DNA of 64,000 nucleotides from Flavobacteriaceae bacterium. GTDB lineage: Bacteria > Bacteroidota > Bacteroidia > Flavobacteriales > Flavobacteriaceae. The notes under the pieces were generated by a model that saw only the letters and a list, made by a program, of their open reading frames with translations, was not told the origin of the DNA and ran no database searches. How positions within the stretch are numbered: position 1 is the first letter of the stretch; every line of letters starts with the position of its first letter. Below are positions 29,069 through 38,892 of the stretch, one piece after another. The position numbers were made by a program, and so were the translations under genes. The stretch lies in contig JANQSO010000012.1 in assembly GCA_028284005.1 (NCBI GenBank), positions 54,177 to 118,176 of the forward strand. Reading direction: 5' to 3'.

Positions 29069-30604
29069 TTATTGTAACCAAGTCTTATACGATACGCTTT
29101 CGTTCATTTTTTTGGAGATTTCCTGTATAGAAATTCGCTCTTGTTCCATAGTATCCCGGTAACGTATAGTGACCGTATTATCTTCTTTGGTTTGGTGATC
29201 TACGGTAATACAGAAAGGTGTTCCAACCGCATCCTGGCGGCGATAGCGCCTTCCTACAGCATCTTTTTCATCATAAATCACATTGTAATCCCATTTCAAA
29301 GTATCAATAATTGATTGGGCTATTTCCGGTAATCCATCCTTTTTAACCAAAGGCAATACAGCGGCTTTTACCGGCGCTAAAACAGAAGGTAATTTAAGTA
29401 CGGTTCGGGTACTGCCATCTTCCAGATTTTCTTCCTGAAGTGAATTACTGAGAACTGCAAGGAACATTCTATCCAGGCCAATAGATGTTTCCACTACATA
29501 AGGAGTGTAATTCTTATTTAATTCGGGGTCAAAAAACTGAAGCTTTTTTCCACTGTATTCTTCATGTGCCTTTAAGTCGAAATCTGTACGGGAATGTATC
29601 CCTTCCAATTCTTTAAAACCAAAAGGGAACTTAAATTCTATATCTGCAGCAGCATTTGCATAATGGGCTAGTTTTTCATGATCGTGAAAGCGGTAGTTTT
29701 CCTTTCCTAACCCTAAGGAGTGATGCCAATTCAAACGCGTTTCCTTCCAGTATTCATACCACTTCATTTCTTCACCCGGACGTACAAAAAACTGCATTTC
29801 CATTTGCTCAAATTCACGCATTCTGAAGATAAATTGTCTTGCAACAATTTCATTGCGGAAAGCTTTTCCGGTTTGGGCGATCCCAAAGGGAATTTTCATC
29901 CTACCTGTTTTTTGCACATTCAGGAAATTCACAAAAATTCCCTGAGCGGTTTCAGGACGAAGGTATAGATTGGTAGCACTTTCGGCCGAAGCTCCCAGTT
30001 TAGTACCAAACATCAAATTGAACTGTCGTACTTCAGTCCAGTTCTTGCTTCCTGTTTCCGGATCAGCAATTCCCAGTTCTTCGATTAGCGCCTTAACATC
30101 TGCCAGGTCATCAGTATCCAAAGCCCGAGCCATTCGCTCTAATATTTCTTTTTGTTTTGTTCTGTAACCAATAACACGTGCATTGGTGGTTACATACTGA
30201 TCTTCGTCAAAACTTTCACCAAAACGTTTACGTGCTTTTTCTATTTCCTTTTGTGCCTTTTGATTCAGTTTTTCGGCATAGTCTTCGATCAACACATCTG
30301 CACGATAGCGCTTCTTTGAGTCTTTATTATCGATCAACGGATCATTAAAAGCATCAACGTGGCCCGAAGCTTTCCATGTAGTAGGGTGCATTAAAATTGC
30401 AGCGTCTATTCCCACAATGTTTTGATGCATATATACCATACTTCGCCACCAATACTCGCGTATGTTCTTTTTAAGTTCTACACCGTTTTGTGCATAGTCG
30501 TACACAGCACTAAGGCCATCATAAATTTCACTGGATGCAAAAATGTAACCATACTCTTTTGCGTGTGACACTACTTTTTTAAACTGATCTTCATTCTTTG
30601 CCAT
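29069..30604 (-). CDS. glyS: Glycine-tRNA ligase, dimeric class II type
   Basis: A 511-residue aminoacyl-tRNA synthetase that charges tRNA-Gly. It is the single-chain eukaryote/archaeal-like form, not the alpha2-beta2 form of E. coli. It shows the N-terminal YGYIFASSEIYDGLSAVYDY, motif 2 region LYLRPETAQGIFVNF with FRNEI, motif 3 GLDRMFLAVL, and the anticodon-binding domain (LPSVLAPVKAAVLPL to the C-terminus). All parts are present. The promoter box ends four bases before its ATG. Confidence 0.97.
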   Translation of the reverse strand: MAKNEDQFKKVVSHAKEYGYIFASSEIYDGLSAVYDYAQNGVELKKNIREYWWRSMVYMHQNIVGIDAAILMHPTTWKASGHVDAFNDPLIDNKDSKKRYRADVLIEDYAEKLNQKAQKEIEKARKRFGESFDEDQYVTTNARVIGYRTKQKEILERMARALDTDDLADVKALIEELGIADPETGSKNWTEVRQFNLMFGTKLGASAESATNLYLRPETAQGIFVNFLNVQKTGRMKIPFGIAQTGKAFRNEIVARQFIFRMREFEQMEMQFFVRPGEEMKWYEYWKETRLNWHHSLGLGKENYRFHDHEKLAHYANAAADIEFKFPFGFKELEGIHSRTDFDLKAHEEYSGKKLQFFDPELNKNYTPYVVETSIGLDRMFLAVLSNSLQEENLEDGSTRTVLKLPSVLAPVKAAVLPLVKKDGLPEIAQSIIDTLKWDYNVIYDEKDAVGRRYRRQDAVGTPFCITVDHQTKEDNTVTIRYRDTMEQERISIQEISKKMNESVSYKTWLQ

Positions 30605-30608
30605 AGCG

Positions 30609-30616
30609 CAAAAATA
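30609..30616 (-). promoter_or_regulatory. -7 box of glyS, likely leaderless
   Basis: On the minus strand TATTTTTG ends four bases before the glyS ATG. This is the same geometry as the box before panD, so transcription should begin at or beside the start codon. The box lies immediately beside the terminator hairpin at 30620-30648. Confidence 0.5.
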
Positions 30617-30619
30617 AAA

Positions 30620-30648
30620 AAACCGCTACGATAACATCGCAGCGGTTT
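30620..30648 (-). terminator. Terminator of the coiled-coil membrane protein gene
   Basis: AAACCGCT (30620-30627) pairs with AGCGGTTT (30641-30648), and CGAT with ATCG inside, around a short loop. On the minus strand a long T-rich tail follows. It ends the gene at 30668-31549 just before the glyS promoter. Confidence 0.85.
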
Positions 30649-30667
30649 CATTTTTTTATTTCATTTT

Positions 30668-31549
30668 TTATTTAAGCTCCATGGTAGTAGAGGCTACTTG
30701 TTTAGAGCCGTCAAAAACGTTGATGATGTACCTTCCTTCAATAAGGTCTTCCTCCTTGGCGTTTACAAGTACACAAACATCTAATTCTTCATTTTCATAA
30801 AAGACATTTGTAGCTGCACTATAGTTAAGTACTTCTCCGTCAAACTGCAGATTTTCTTTATCTCCCAATAAGTTATTCTTAGGGTTGATAACCTGAACAA
30901 ACAATGTTCTGTCTCCTTTTTCGGCAATAGGATTAGGTGTTAGTGTAAAGCATGCCCTAACCTTATCGGCACGACTGGAACGTCTGGTATCTACGATCTT
31001 TCCACTGCTTCTAATAATTACCGCTTCTCCTCGAAGATCAACAGCATTTACAATAGACCCTTTTTTAATAGTTTCGGCCATTGCCACATTCTTTTCATTT
31101 ACAGAGTCCACAACCTTTATGGTATTGCTCAACACCATGTTCGTACTGTCGCGTTCCATTGCAAGAAGTTGATTTGCAGCAATTAAACTGTCCGCTCTTT
31201 TGAACAACAATTTACGCTCCTGTTTCAATCTGCCAATTTCGGCTTTATAACGTCCTATTAGAGCTACATTTGCTTCTGCAGCTTTAACAGAATCAAGCAG
31301 GACCTCAATTCGCTCACGAGCAGCTAAAAGGTCTTTGTCTTTTAGTTCGTTATCCTGTATAATTTCATCGTAATTTGCTATGAGTTCTTCTAACTCACCT
31401 TCAATTTCAACTTTTTGCTTCTCAAGTCCGGTAACCGTATTTTTGCTATCATTGTATAGGGTAACGGTGTAGACTGCCAAAGCGATCAACAATGCAGAAA
31501 GCACTCCAATTAATACTTTAAATTTTGTGCTGTTGTTTTCTGTGCTCAT
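30668..31549 (-). CDS. Membrane-anchored coiled-coil protein, function unknown
   Basis: A 293-residue protein with one transmembrane helix near the N-terminus (about 11-29, VLIGVLSALLIALAVYTVTL). A charged coiled coil follows (about 35-145, rich in Glu/Lys/Leu). A C-terminal domain of about 120 residues is probably beta-rich (KVRACFTLTPNPIAEKGDRT to the end). It lacks a lipobox and likely sits in the inner membrane facing the periplasm. I recognise it as a conserved flavobacterial protein but know no function. Confidence 0.75.
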   Translation of the reverse strand: MSTENNSTKFKVLIGVLSALLIALAVYTVTLYNDSKNTVTGLEKQKVEIEGELEELIANYDEIIQDNELKDKDLLAARERIEVLLDSVKAAEANVALIGRYKAEIGRLKQERKLLFKRADSLIAANQLLAMERDSTNMVLSNTIKVVDSVNEKNVAMAETIKKGSIVNAVDLRGEAVIIRSSGKIVDTRRSSRADKVRACFTLTPNPIAEKGDRTLFVQVINPKNNLLGDKENLQFDGEVLNYSAATNVFYENEELDVCVLVNAKEEDLIEGRYIINVFDGSKQVASTTMELK

Positions 31550-31578
31550 AATTATAGGTTTAGAATAGATTTAGAGGT

Positions 31579-31586
31579 CAAAAGTA
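31579..31586 (-). promoter_or_regulatory. Candidate -7 box of the coiled-coil protein gene
   Basis: The minus strand reads TACTTTTG, a full TAnnTTTG match, about 30 bases before the ATG at 31549. No well-spaced TTG is seen upstream. Confidence 0.42.
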
Positions 31587-31637
31587 CTAAGGGCATCAAG
31601 ATATAAACGTTTAAAAAATGGTAAAAAAAATTAAAAT

Positions 31638-32300
31638 ATGTTAAATATCTTATTCCCAAAAGTTTGTAATGGTTGTAAAAAGATATTGTTAAAAGCAGAA
31701 AATACCTTATGTACTCAATGTTTACACAGACTTCCGCTTGTTTGTCATCATAAAACAGGAAACCAATCTATGAAAAAAATATTTTATGGGAGGTTTATGG
31801 TGGAAAATGCTACCGCATTACTGCAATTTCAGAAAAAGGGAATTACTCAAGAGATCTTACATAACCTTAAATACAAAGGGCAAGAAGAGATTAGCTTCTT
31901 TTTCGGTAAATGGTTGGGGGCTGAATTATCCTCAATACAACAATACCGGGGTGTGAACCTGGTGATACCTGTGCCCTTGCACAAACAAAAGCTTAAAAAA
32001 AGAGGTTATAATCAGGTAGCTGGTTTTGGAAAAGAAATCGCAGCTGCATTAGGTGTTCCTTACCGGGACGATATTTTGCTTAAAATCTCTAAAACAAATT
32101 CACAGGTCTTTAAAAAGCGTTTTACCCGTTTTGAAACAGAAGAGATTTTTACTGTCCAAAAGCCCGATCGTATTAAGAACAAACATATTTTGTTAGTAGA
32201 TGATATTATAACTACCGGTGCTACTATAGAAAATTGTGCTATGCAATTGCTTAAAAGCACAAATACTAAACTTAGCCTGGCGACCATTGCTATCGCATAA
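31638..32300 (+). CDS. comF: ComF family phosphoribosyltransferase-like protein
   Basis: A 220-residue protein of the ComF/GntX group, which supports DNA uptake in competent bacteria; its exact biochemical role is unsettled. A four-cysteine zinc finger (Cys10, 13, 25, 28) opens the chain. The phosphoribosyltransferase fold follows with the PRPP loop LLVDDIITTGAT near residues 183-194 and the RGYNQ segment typical of ComF. Length is normal. The promoter of the next gene lies in its 3' end. Confidence 0.92.
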   Translation: MLNILFPKVCNGCKKILLKAENTLCTQCLHRLPLVCHHKTGNQSMKKIFYGRFMVENATALLQFQKKGITQEILHNLKYKGQEEISFFFGKWLGAELSSIQQYRGVNLVIPVPLHKQKLKKRGYNQVAGFGKEIAAALGVPYRDDILLKISKTNSQVFKKRFTRFETEEIFTVQKPDRIKNKHILLVDDIITTGATIENCAMQLLKSTNTKLSLATIAIA

Positions 32301-32315
32301 AAATACCTATTTTTG
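32287..32315 (+). promoter_or_regulatory. Promoter of the Ig-like lipoprotein gene
   Basis: TTG (32287-32289), an 18-base spacer and TATTTTTG (32308-32315) straddle the comF stop. The position rules out the TTG start at 32313, because it lies inside the -7 box. That supports the GTG start at 32337. Confidence 0.6.
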
Positions 32316-32336
32316 CTATCTTATAACTCTAAACGT

Positions 32337-33941
32337 GTGAAACACCGTCTGCTCTATATTCCAATTGCCTTTTTGTTTTTGCTTTCTTTTGTTGATTGTG
32401 CCAAAAAGGGGACTCCTTCGGGTGGAAAAAAAGATTCGATCCCTCCGGTACTGCTAAAAAGTGTTCCTGAAAATTTTAGCACTAATTTTTCTGAAAATGA
32501 AATAAGGATCTATTTTGATGAATATATAAAACTAAAAGACCTTCAAAAAAACCTTATTATTTCTCCTCCTTTAAAATATGCTCCGGAAATTACTCCCCTT
32601 AGCACAGCCAAATATGTTAAAATAAAGATATTGGATACTTTAATTGCCAATACTACCTATTCTATAAATTTCGGGCAAAGTATTGTTGACAACAACGAAG
32701 AGAATGCTTTTGAATATTTTAAATATGTTTTTTCAACGGGAAGTTATATAGATAGTTTAAAACTTTCAGGAATTGTGACAGACGCTTTACTGTTAAAACC
32801 CGAGATCCCTACTACTGTGATGTTGTATGAGGTGAACGAAACATTTAAGGATTCCGTTATTTTTTCAGAAAAACCCATGTATATCACTACAACCAAAGAT
32901 AGTACGAGTACTTTTGAACTTACCAACCTGAAGGAAGGAAATTATTTGTTGGTAGCCCTTAAAGAAAAAAACAACGATTATACATTTCAACCGGTAAATG
33001 ATAAAATTGCTTTTGCGAATGAGGTTATTTCACTTCCTACGGATACTACCTACCAGCTTAGTCTATTTAAAGAAACTCCAAATTATAAAATAGCGCGCCC
33101 TAAACACGAATCTAAAAACCACATCCTTTTTGGTTTTGAAGGAGATGCAAAAGAGCTATCACTCAAATTACTTTCCATGGTACCCGAAGGATTTACTTCA
33201 AAAACATATCGCGATAGTAAAACGGATACCATACATTATTGGTTTAAACCTCAAATAGAAACCGACTCCTTATTATTTGTTGCTAAAAATTACGGTACTG
33301 TTGATACTCTTAACGTTCGAATGCGAAACCTGTTTAAGGATACGCTGACAATTTCACCAATTAACAGCGGAGTTTTACTTCCTGAGGACACTTTAAAATT
33401 AAAGGCAAATACACCTCTTTCTGAAATTAATACTGAAAAAATTAAAATTATAGATAAGGATTCCGTTGCAATTGCTGCAACTGCACAAATCAATAAGCGA
33501 TTTAATACTGCTGAAATTATATTCCCAAAAATCGAAGAGCAGTCCTATAATATAAAATTGCTTCCCGGAGCAATAAGCGATTTTTTTGAAACTGAAAATG
33601 ACACTTTAAACTACGGTGTTCGTACCAAAGCGTTTTCAGATTATGGTACATTGACATTCACATTAAATAACGTAAATGAAAAAGCTCTAATCGTACAATT
33701 GGTAGACAGTAAGTTTAAATTGATCACTGAAAAATCACTTCCCGAAAATAATACGGTATACTTTGATTATATAGACCCCGGAATTTATTATCTCCGCATA
33801 GTATTTGACAAAAACGAAAACGGAATTTGGGACACTGGTAATTTTTTGAAGCGTTTACAACCGGAAAAAATTGTCTATTACCCTTCTCAACTGGAAATTT
33901 TGGCAAATTGGAGCCTCAACGAGGTATTTACATTAGATTAA
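32337..33941 (+). CDS. Ig-like domain lipoprotein
   Basis: A 534-residue lipoprotein. With the GTG start the signal peptide is MKHRLLYIPIAFLFLLSFVD and Cys21 is the lipid site. The first domain (about 35-135) begins DSIPPVLLKSVPENFSTNFS and matches the bacterial Ig-like domain of Big_5 type found in many Bacteroidota lipoproteins. The remainder is beta-rich and ends in a DKNENGIWDTG segment that could bind calcium. Location should be the outer membrane. Its last 14 bases overlap the convergent omega-amidase gene. Function unknown. Confidence 0.8.
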   Translation: MKHRLLYIPIAFLFLLSFVDCAKKGTPSGGKKDSIPPVLLKSVPENFSTNFSENEIRIYFDEYIKLKDLQKNLIISPPLKYAPEITPLSTAKYVKIKILDTLIANTTYSINFGQSIVDNNEENAFEYFKYVFSTGSYIDSLKLSGIVTDALLLKPEIPTTVMLYEVNETFKDSVIFSEKPMYITTTKDSTSTFELTNLKEGNYLLVALKEKNNDYTFQPVNDKIAFANEVISLPTDTTYQLSLFKETPNYKIARPKHESKNHILFGFEGDAKELSLKLLSMVPEGFTSKTYRDSKTDTIHYWFKPQIETDSLLFVAKNYGTVDTLNVRMRNLFKDTLTISPINSGVLLPEDTLKLKANTPLSEINTEKIKIIDKDSVAIAATAQINKRFNTAEIIFPKIEEQSYNIKLLPGAISDFFETENDTLNYGVRTKAFSDYGTLTFTLNNVNEKALIVQLVDSKFKLITEKSLPENNTVYFDYIDPGIYYLRIVFDKNENGIWDTGNFLKRLQPEKIVYYPSQLEILANWSLNEVFTLD

Positions 33942-34707
33942 AGTCATCCCGGTCATTTAAGAACTGTAAGTGTTCCCTGTTTTTTATTATATGTTCCTTT
34001 TCCAAAACAACAGTTTCCGTAAATTCTTCTTCAAGATCATTGGTTGAGATCTGCCTACCCAATACATCATAAACTGCAGAATGCCCAACATATTCATACC
34101 CATTACCATCCAATCCTACCCTATTTACACCTATACAATAACTCATGTTTTCTATAGCACGGGCCTTTAATAGCGTATCCCATGCCATAATTCGTTTTTC
34201 AGGCCAATTGGCAACATATAACAATACATCATAATCGACCGTATTTCGGGCCCAGACCGGAAAACGAAGATCATAACAGATCAAAGGACATATTTTAAAG
34301 CCCTTATAATCCAGAATTAGTCTTTTTGTACCTGCAGAATAGGTTTTATCCTCTCCCGCCAATGTAAAGGTGTGACGTTTATCATACATTTCATAATCTC
34401 CGTTTGGAAATACAAAATACAATCGGTTATAAAAAGTATTGTCTTCTGAAATAATTACACTTCCTGTAATGGCCGAACTATGCCTTTTTGCCTCTAAGAT
34501 CATCCATTGTAATGTTTCGCCATTATGCCTTTCGGCCAGATCTTTTGCATTCATGGAGAATCCTGTAGTAAACATTTCCGGAAGTACAATCAAGTCTGTT
34601 TTTTCCGAAATTGCATTGATCTTATCCAAAAACCGGGCTCTATTGGCAATTGGGTTCTCCCAATGTAAATGTGACTGAATTATTGTTACCGAAAGCGTTT
34701 CTTGCAT
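33928..34707 (-). CDS. Omega-amidase (carbon-nitrogen hydrolase family)
   Basis: A 259-residue cytosolic nitrilase-superfamily amidase. The catalytic triad is visible: Glu44 (VLPEMFTTGF), Lys110 (YDKRHTF) and Cys144 (ICYDLRFP). The FTTGFSM and CYDLRFPVWARN stretches are typical of the YafV/NIT2 omega-amidases, which hydrolyse 2-oxoglutaramate or 2-oxosuccinamate. A methionine-type aminotransferase about 3 kb away would produce 2-oxoglutaramate from glutamine. The two fit the glutamine transaminase/omega-amidase route of methionine salvage, which is an inference from context. The start lies one base after the ankyrin gene stop. Confidence 0.88.
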   Translation of the reverse strand: MQETLSVTIIQSHLHWENPIANRARFLDKINAISEKTDLIVLPEMFTTGFSMNAKDLAERHNGETLQWMILEAKRHSSAITGSVIISEDNTFYNRLYFVFPNGDYEMYDKRHTFTLAGEDKTYSAGTKRLILDYKGFKICPLICYDLRFPVWARNTVDYDVLLYVANWPEKRIMAWDTLLKARAIENMSYCIGVNRVGLDGNGYEYVGHSAVYDVLGRQISTNDLEEEFTETVVLEKEHIIKNREHLQFLNDRDDFNLM

Positions 34708-34708
34708 A

Positions 34709-35179
34709 CTATAGTGCTTCTAAGATTTGAACAACATTTTCAATGTCTTGCATCCTGGCATGCGCCAGGGCAGTATTGCCCCTGTCATCTGCAATTGTCG
34801 GGTCGGCTCCGCTATTCAATAACAATTTTACAATTGCAGCCCTACCAAAAGTAGCTGCAAAAATTAATGCTGTCGCTCCATTAAAATTTCTAATATTGAC
34901 ATTGGCTCCTTTTTCTATTAACAATTGTGCCATTGGCAGGTACCCTTTAAAACTCACTCCCATCAGAGCTGTATTTCCCGAAGCATCACGGGCATCAATA
35001 TCCTGAGGGTGTTGCAGTATCTCTTCGACAATAGCATCATGGCCATAGTAAGTAGCCAACAGTAACGGTGTAGAACCTCGCTGGTCTTTAGCGTTCACCA
35101 AATCCGGTCCCTCACTCAAAAGTTTCTCTACCTGCAGGTGGTCTCCTTCTCTAATGGCATTAAAAATTACTTCATTCAT
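34709..35179 (-). CDS. Ankyrin repeat protein
   Basis: A 156-residue protein made almost wholly of about four ankyrin repeats (for example GSTPLLLATYYGHDAIVEEI, GNTALMGVSFKGYLPMAQLL and GATALIFAATFGRAAIVKLL). There is no signal peptide, so it is cytosolic as written. It follows katG. In several bacteria a catalase gene is paired with an ankyrin gene needed for full peroxide resistance, so a supporting role is plausible. A strong katG terminator lies between them, and omega-amidase starts one base beyond its stop. Confidence 0.85.
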   Translation of the reverse strand: MNEVIFNAIREGDHLQVEKLLSEGPDLVNAKDQRGSTPLLLATYYGHDAIVEEILQHPQDIDARDASGNTALMGVSFKGYLPMAQLLIEKGANVNIRNFNGATALIFAATFGRAAIVKLLLNSGADPTIADDRGNTALAHARMQDIENVVQILEAL

Positions 35180-35201
35180 AGTCTTTCACAAGTTAAAAAA
35201 A

Positions 35202-35230
35202 TGAAGCAACATAGGTGCTATGTTGCTTCA
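35202..35230 (-). terminator. Terminator of katG
   Basis: TGAAGCAACATAG (35202-35214) and CTATGTTGCTTCA (35218-35230) form a perfect 13-bp stem with a three-base loop, followed on the minus strand by seven T. It lies about 50 bases past the katG stop and 22 bases before the ankyrin gene. The ankyrin gene must depend on readthrough or its own promoter. Confidence 0.9.
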
Positions 35231-35280
35231 AAAAGTATATCACTCAATATTACTTCGGTTTAGAAAGAAGTACATTAGAG

Positions 35281-37524
<2,244 letters not shown>

Positions 37525-37648
37525 TTAAATCTGAATAAGTCTAAAATTAAAAAATAATACTGGCGCATACGCACTTGGCCAATTGTATGTAATAATTTAT
37601 CTATTGATAAAATTTATACTTAGTGCTTAATACAATAAGATTTCAATA

Positions 37649-38788
37649 TTATATTCCTTTCAAGATTGCTGCTGCTGCTTCGAGAGTATTTGGGGTTTTT
37701 GCAAAACAAACCCGGATTTGTTTGAAGTCTTCTTTCCCGGTGTTAAATACTGATGTGGGAATTGTTGCAATTTTATGATCCCTGGTCAATCGTTCGGCAA
37801 AAGCAATGTCATTTTCCAAAGAAATTCCGGAAAAATCCAATAATTGAAAATAAGTCCCTTTTGAAGGGACAACTTTAAACCGGGAGTCTTTAATTAAGTT
37901 TAGGAAATGGTCCCTTTTTTGTTGATAAAATGTCGAAAGTTGAAGGTAGTGCTGAGGTTCTTCAATATAAGTGGCCAATGCTTTTTGAACCGGGTGATGT
38001 ACACAAAATACATTGTATTGATGCACTTTTTGAAACTCCTTCATCAAGTTTTTAGGTGCTAAGCAATATCCTACTTTCCAACCGGTATTGTGAAATGTCT
38101 TTCCAAATGATGCCGTAATAAATGTTCTGTTAGATAATGCTTTAAACCTTGCGGCGCTTTGGTGTATTTCTTTATCAAAAATAATATGTTCATATACCTC
38201 ATCGCTAATAACCAAAAGGTCATGCTCTTCGGAGATTTGCTGGAGTTGGAGCATATCACTTTCAGAAAATAGCATCCCACTTGGATTGTGAGGAGTATTA
38301 ATGATGATAAGTTTTGTTTTGGAGGTAATTTTTTCAGAAACTTTATTCCAATCCGGTGCATAATTTGGAGCTTTTAACTGAATAGGTACCGAAATTCCTC
38401 CAAATAAATGAATCGCCGGCTCATAACAATCGTATGCCGGTGTAAAAATTACAACCTCATCTCCCCTGTTTATTATTGCAGCAATTGCTGTAAAAATGGC
38501 CTGTGAAGCTCCAACTGTAATTGTAATTTCATCATTTGGGTGGTATTTTTTTCCATAAAGTGTTTCTGCTTTTTTGGAGATTTCTTCCCTCAACTTTATA
38601 TCCCCCGCCATTGGAGCGTATTGATTATACCCGTCTTTCATTGCTTTTGCTACCAATTCTACAAGTACTGGGTCGCTTTTAAAATTAGGAAAGCCCTGTG
38701 ATAAATTAATGGCATTATATGCTTTTGCCATAGCACTCATGGTTGAAAAAATAGAGGATGAAACCGAAGGAAGTTTGGATGTTATCAT
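37649..38788 (-). CDS. Methionine-type aminotransferase, PLP-dependent
   Basis: A 379-residue class I/II aminotransferase. Key points are INLSQGFPNF at the N-terminus, the substrate and PLP contacts NTPHNPSG and SDEVYEH, and the Schiff-base Lys230 in TASFGKTFHNTGWKVGYC. The pattern is that of YbdL and kynurenine/glutamine transaminases. These use methionine, glutamine or aromatic amino acids and recycle 4-methylthio-2-oxobutanoate. ATG 38788 (MITSKLPSV) was chosen over the TTG-initiated longer frame from 38827. The nearby omega-amidase is the expected partner enzyme. Confidence 0.9.
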   Translation of the reverse strand: MITSKLPSVSSSIFSTMSAMAKAYNAINLSQGFPNFKSDPVLVELVAKAMKDGYNQYAPMAGDIKLREEISKKAETLYGKKYHPNDEITITVGASQAIFTAIAAIINRGDEVVIFTPAYDCYEPAIHLFGGISVPIQLKAPNYAPDWNKVSEKITSKTKLIIINTPHNPSGMLFSESDMLQLQQISEEHDLLVISDEVYEHIIFDKEIHQSAARFKALSNRTFITASFGKTFHNTGWKVGYCLAPKNLMKEFQKVHQYNVFCVHHPVQKALATYIEEPQHYLQLSTFYQQKRDHFLNLIKDSRFKVVPSKGTYFQLLDFSGISLENDIAFAERLTRDHKIATIPTSVFNTGKEDFKQIRVCFAKTPNTLEAAAAILKGI

Positions 38789-38892
38789 ATATTTAAAATA
38801 GTTAAATGATTTATTTTCAGGAGTCAAAACTTATATTTTCCTACTTTTTGTAAGAAAAATCGTATATTCGTCTTCCCAAATCTATTAAATCA

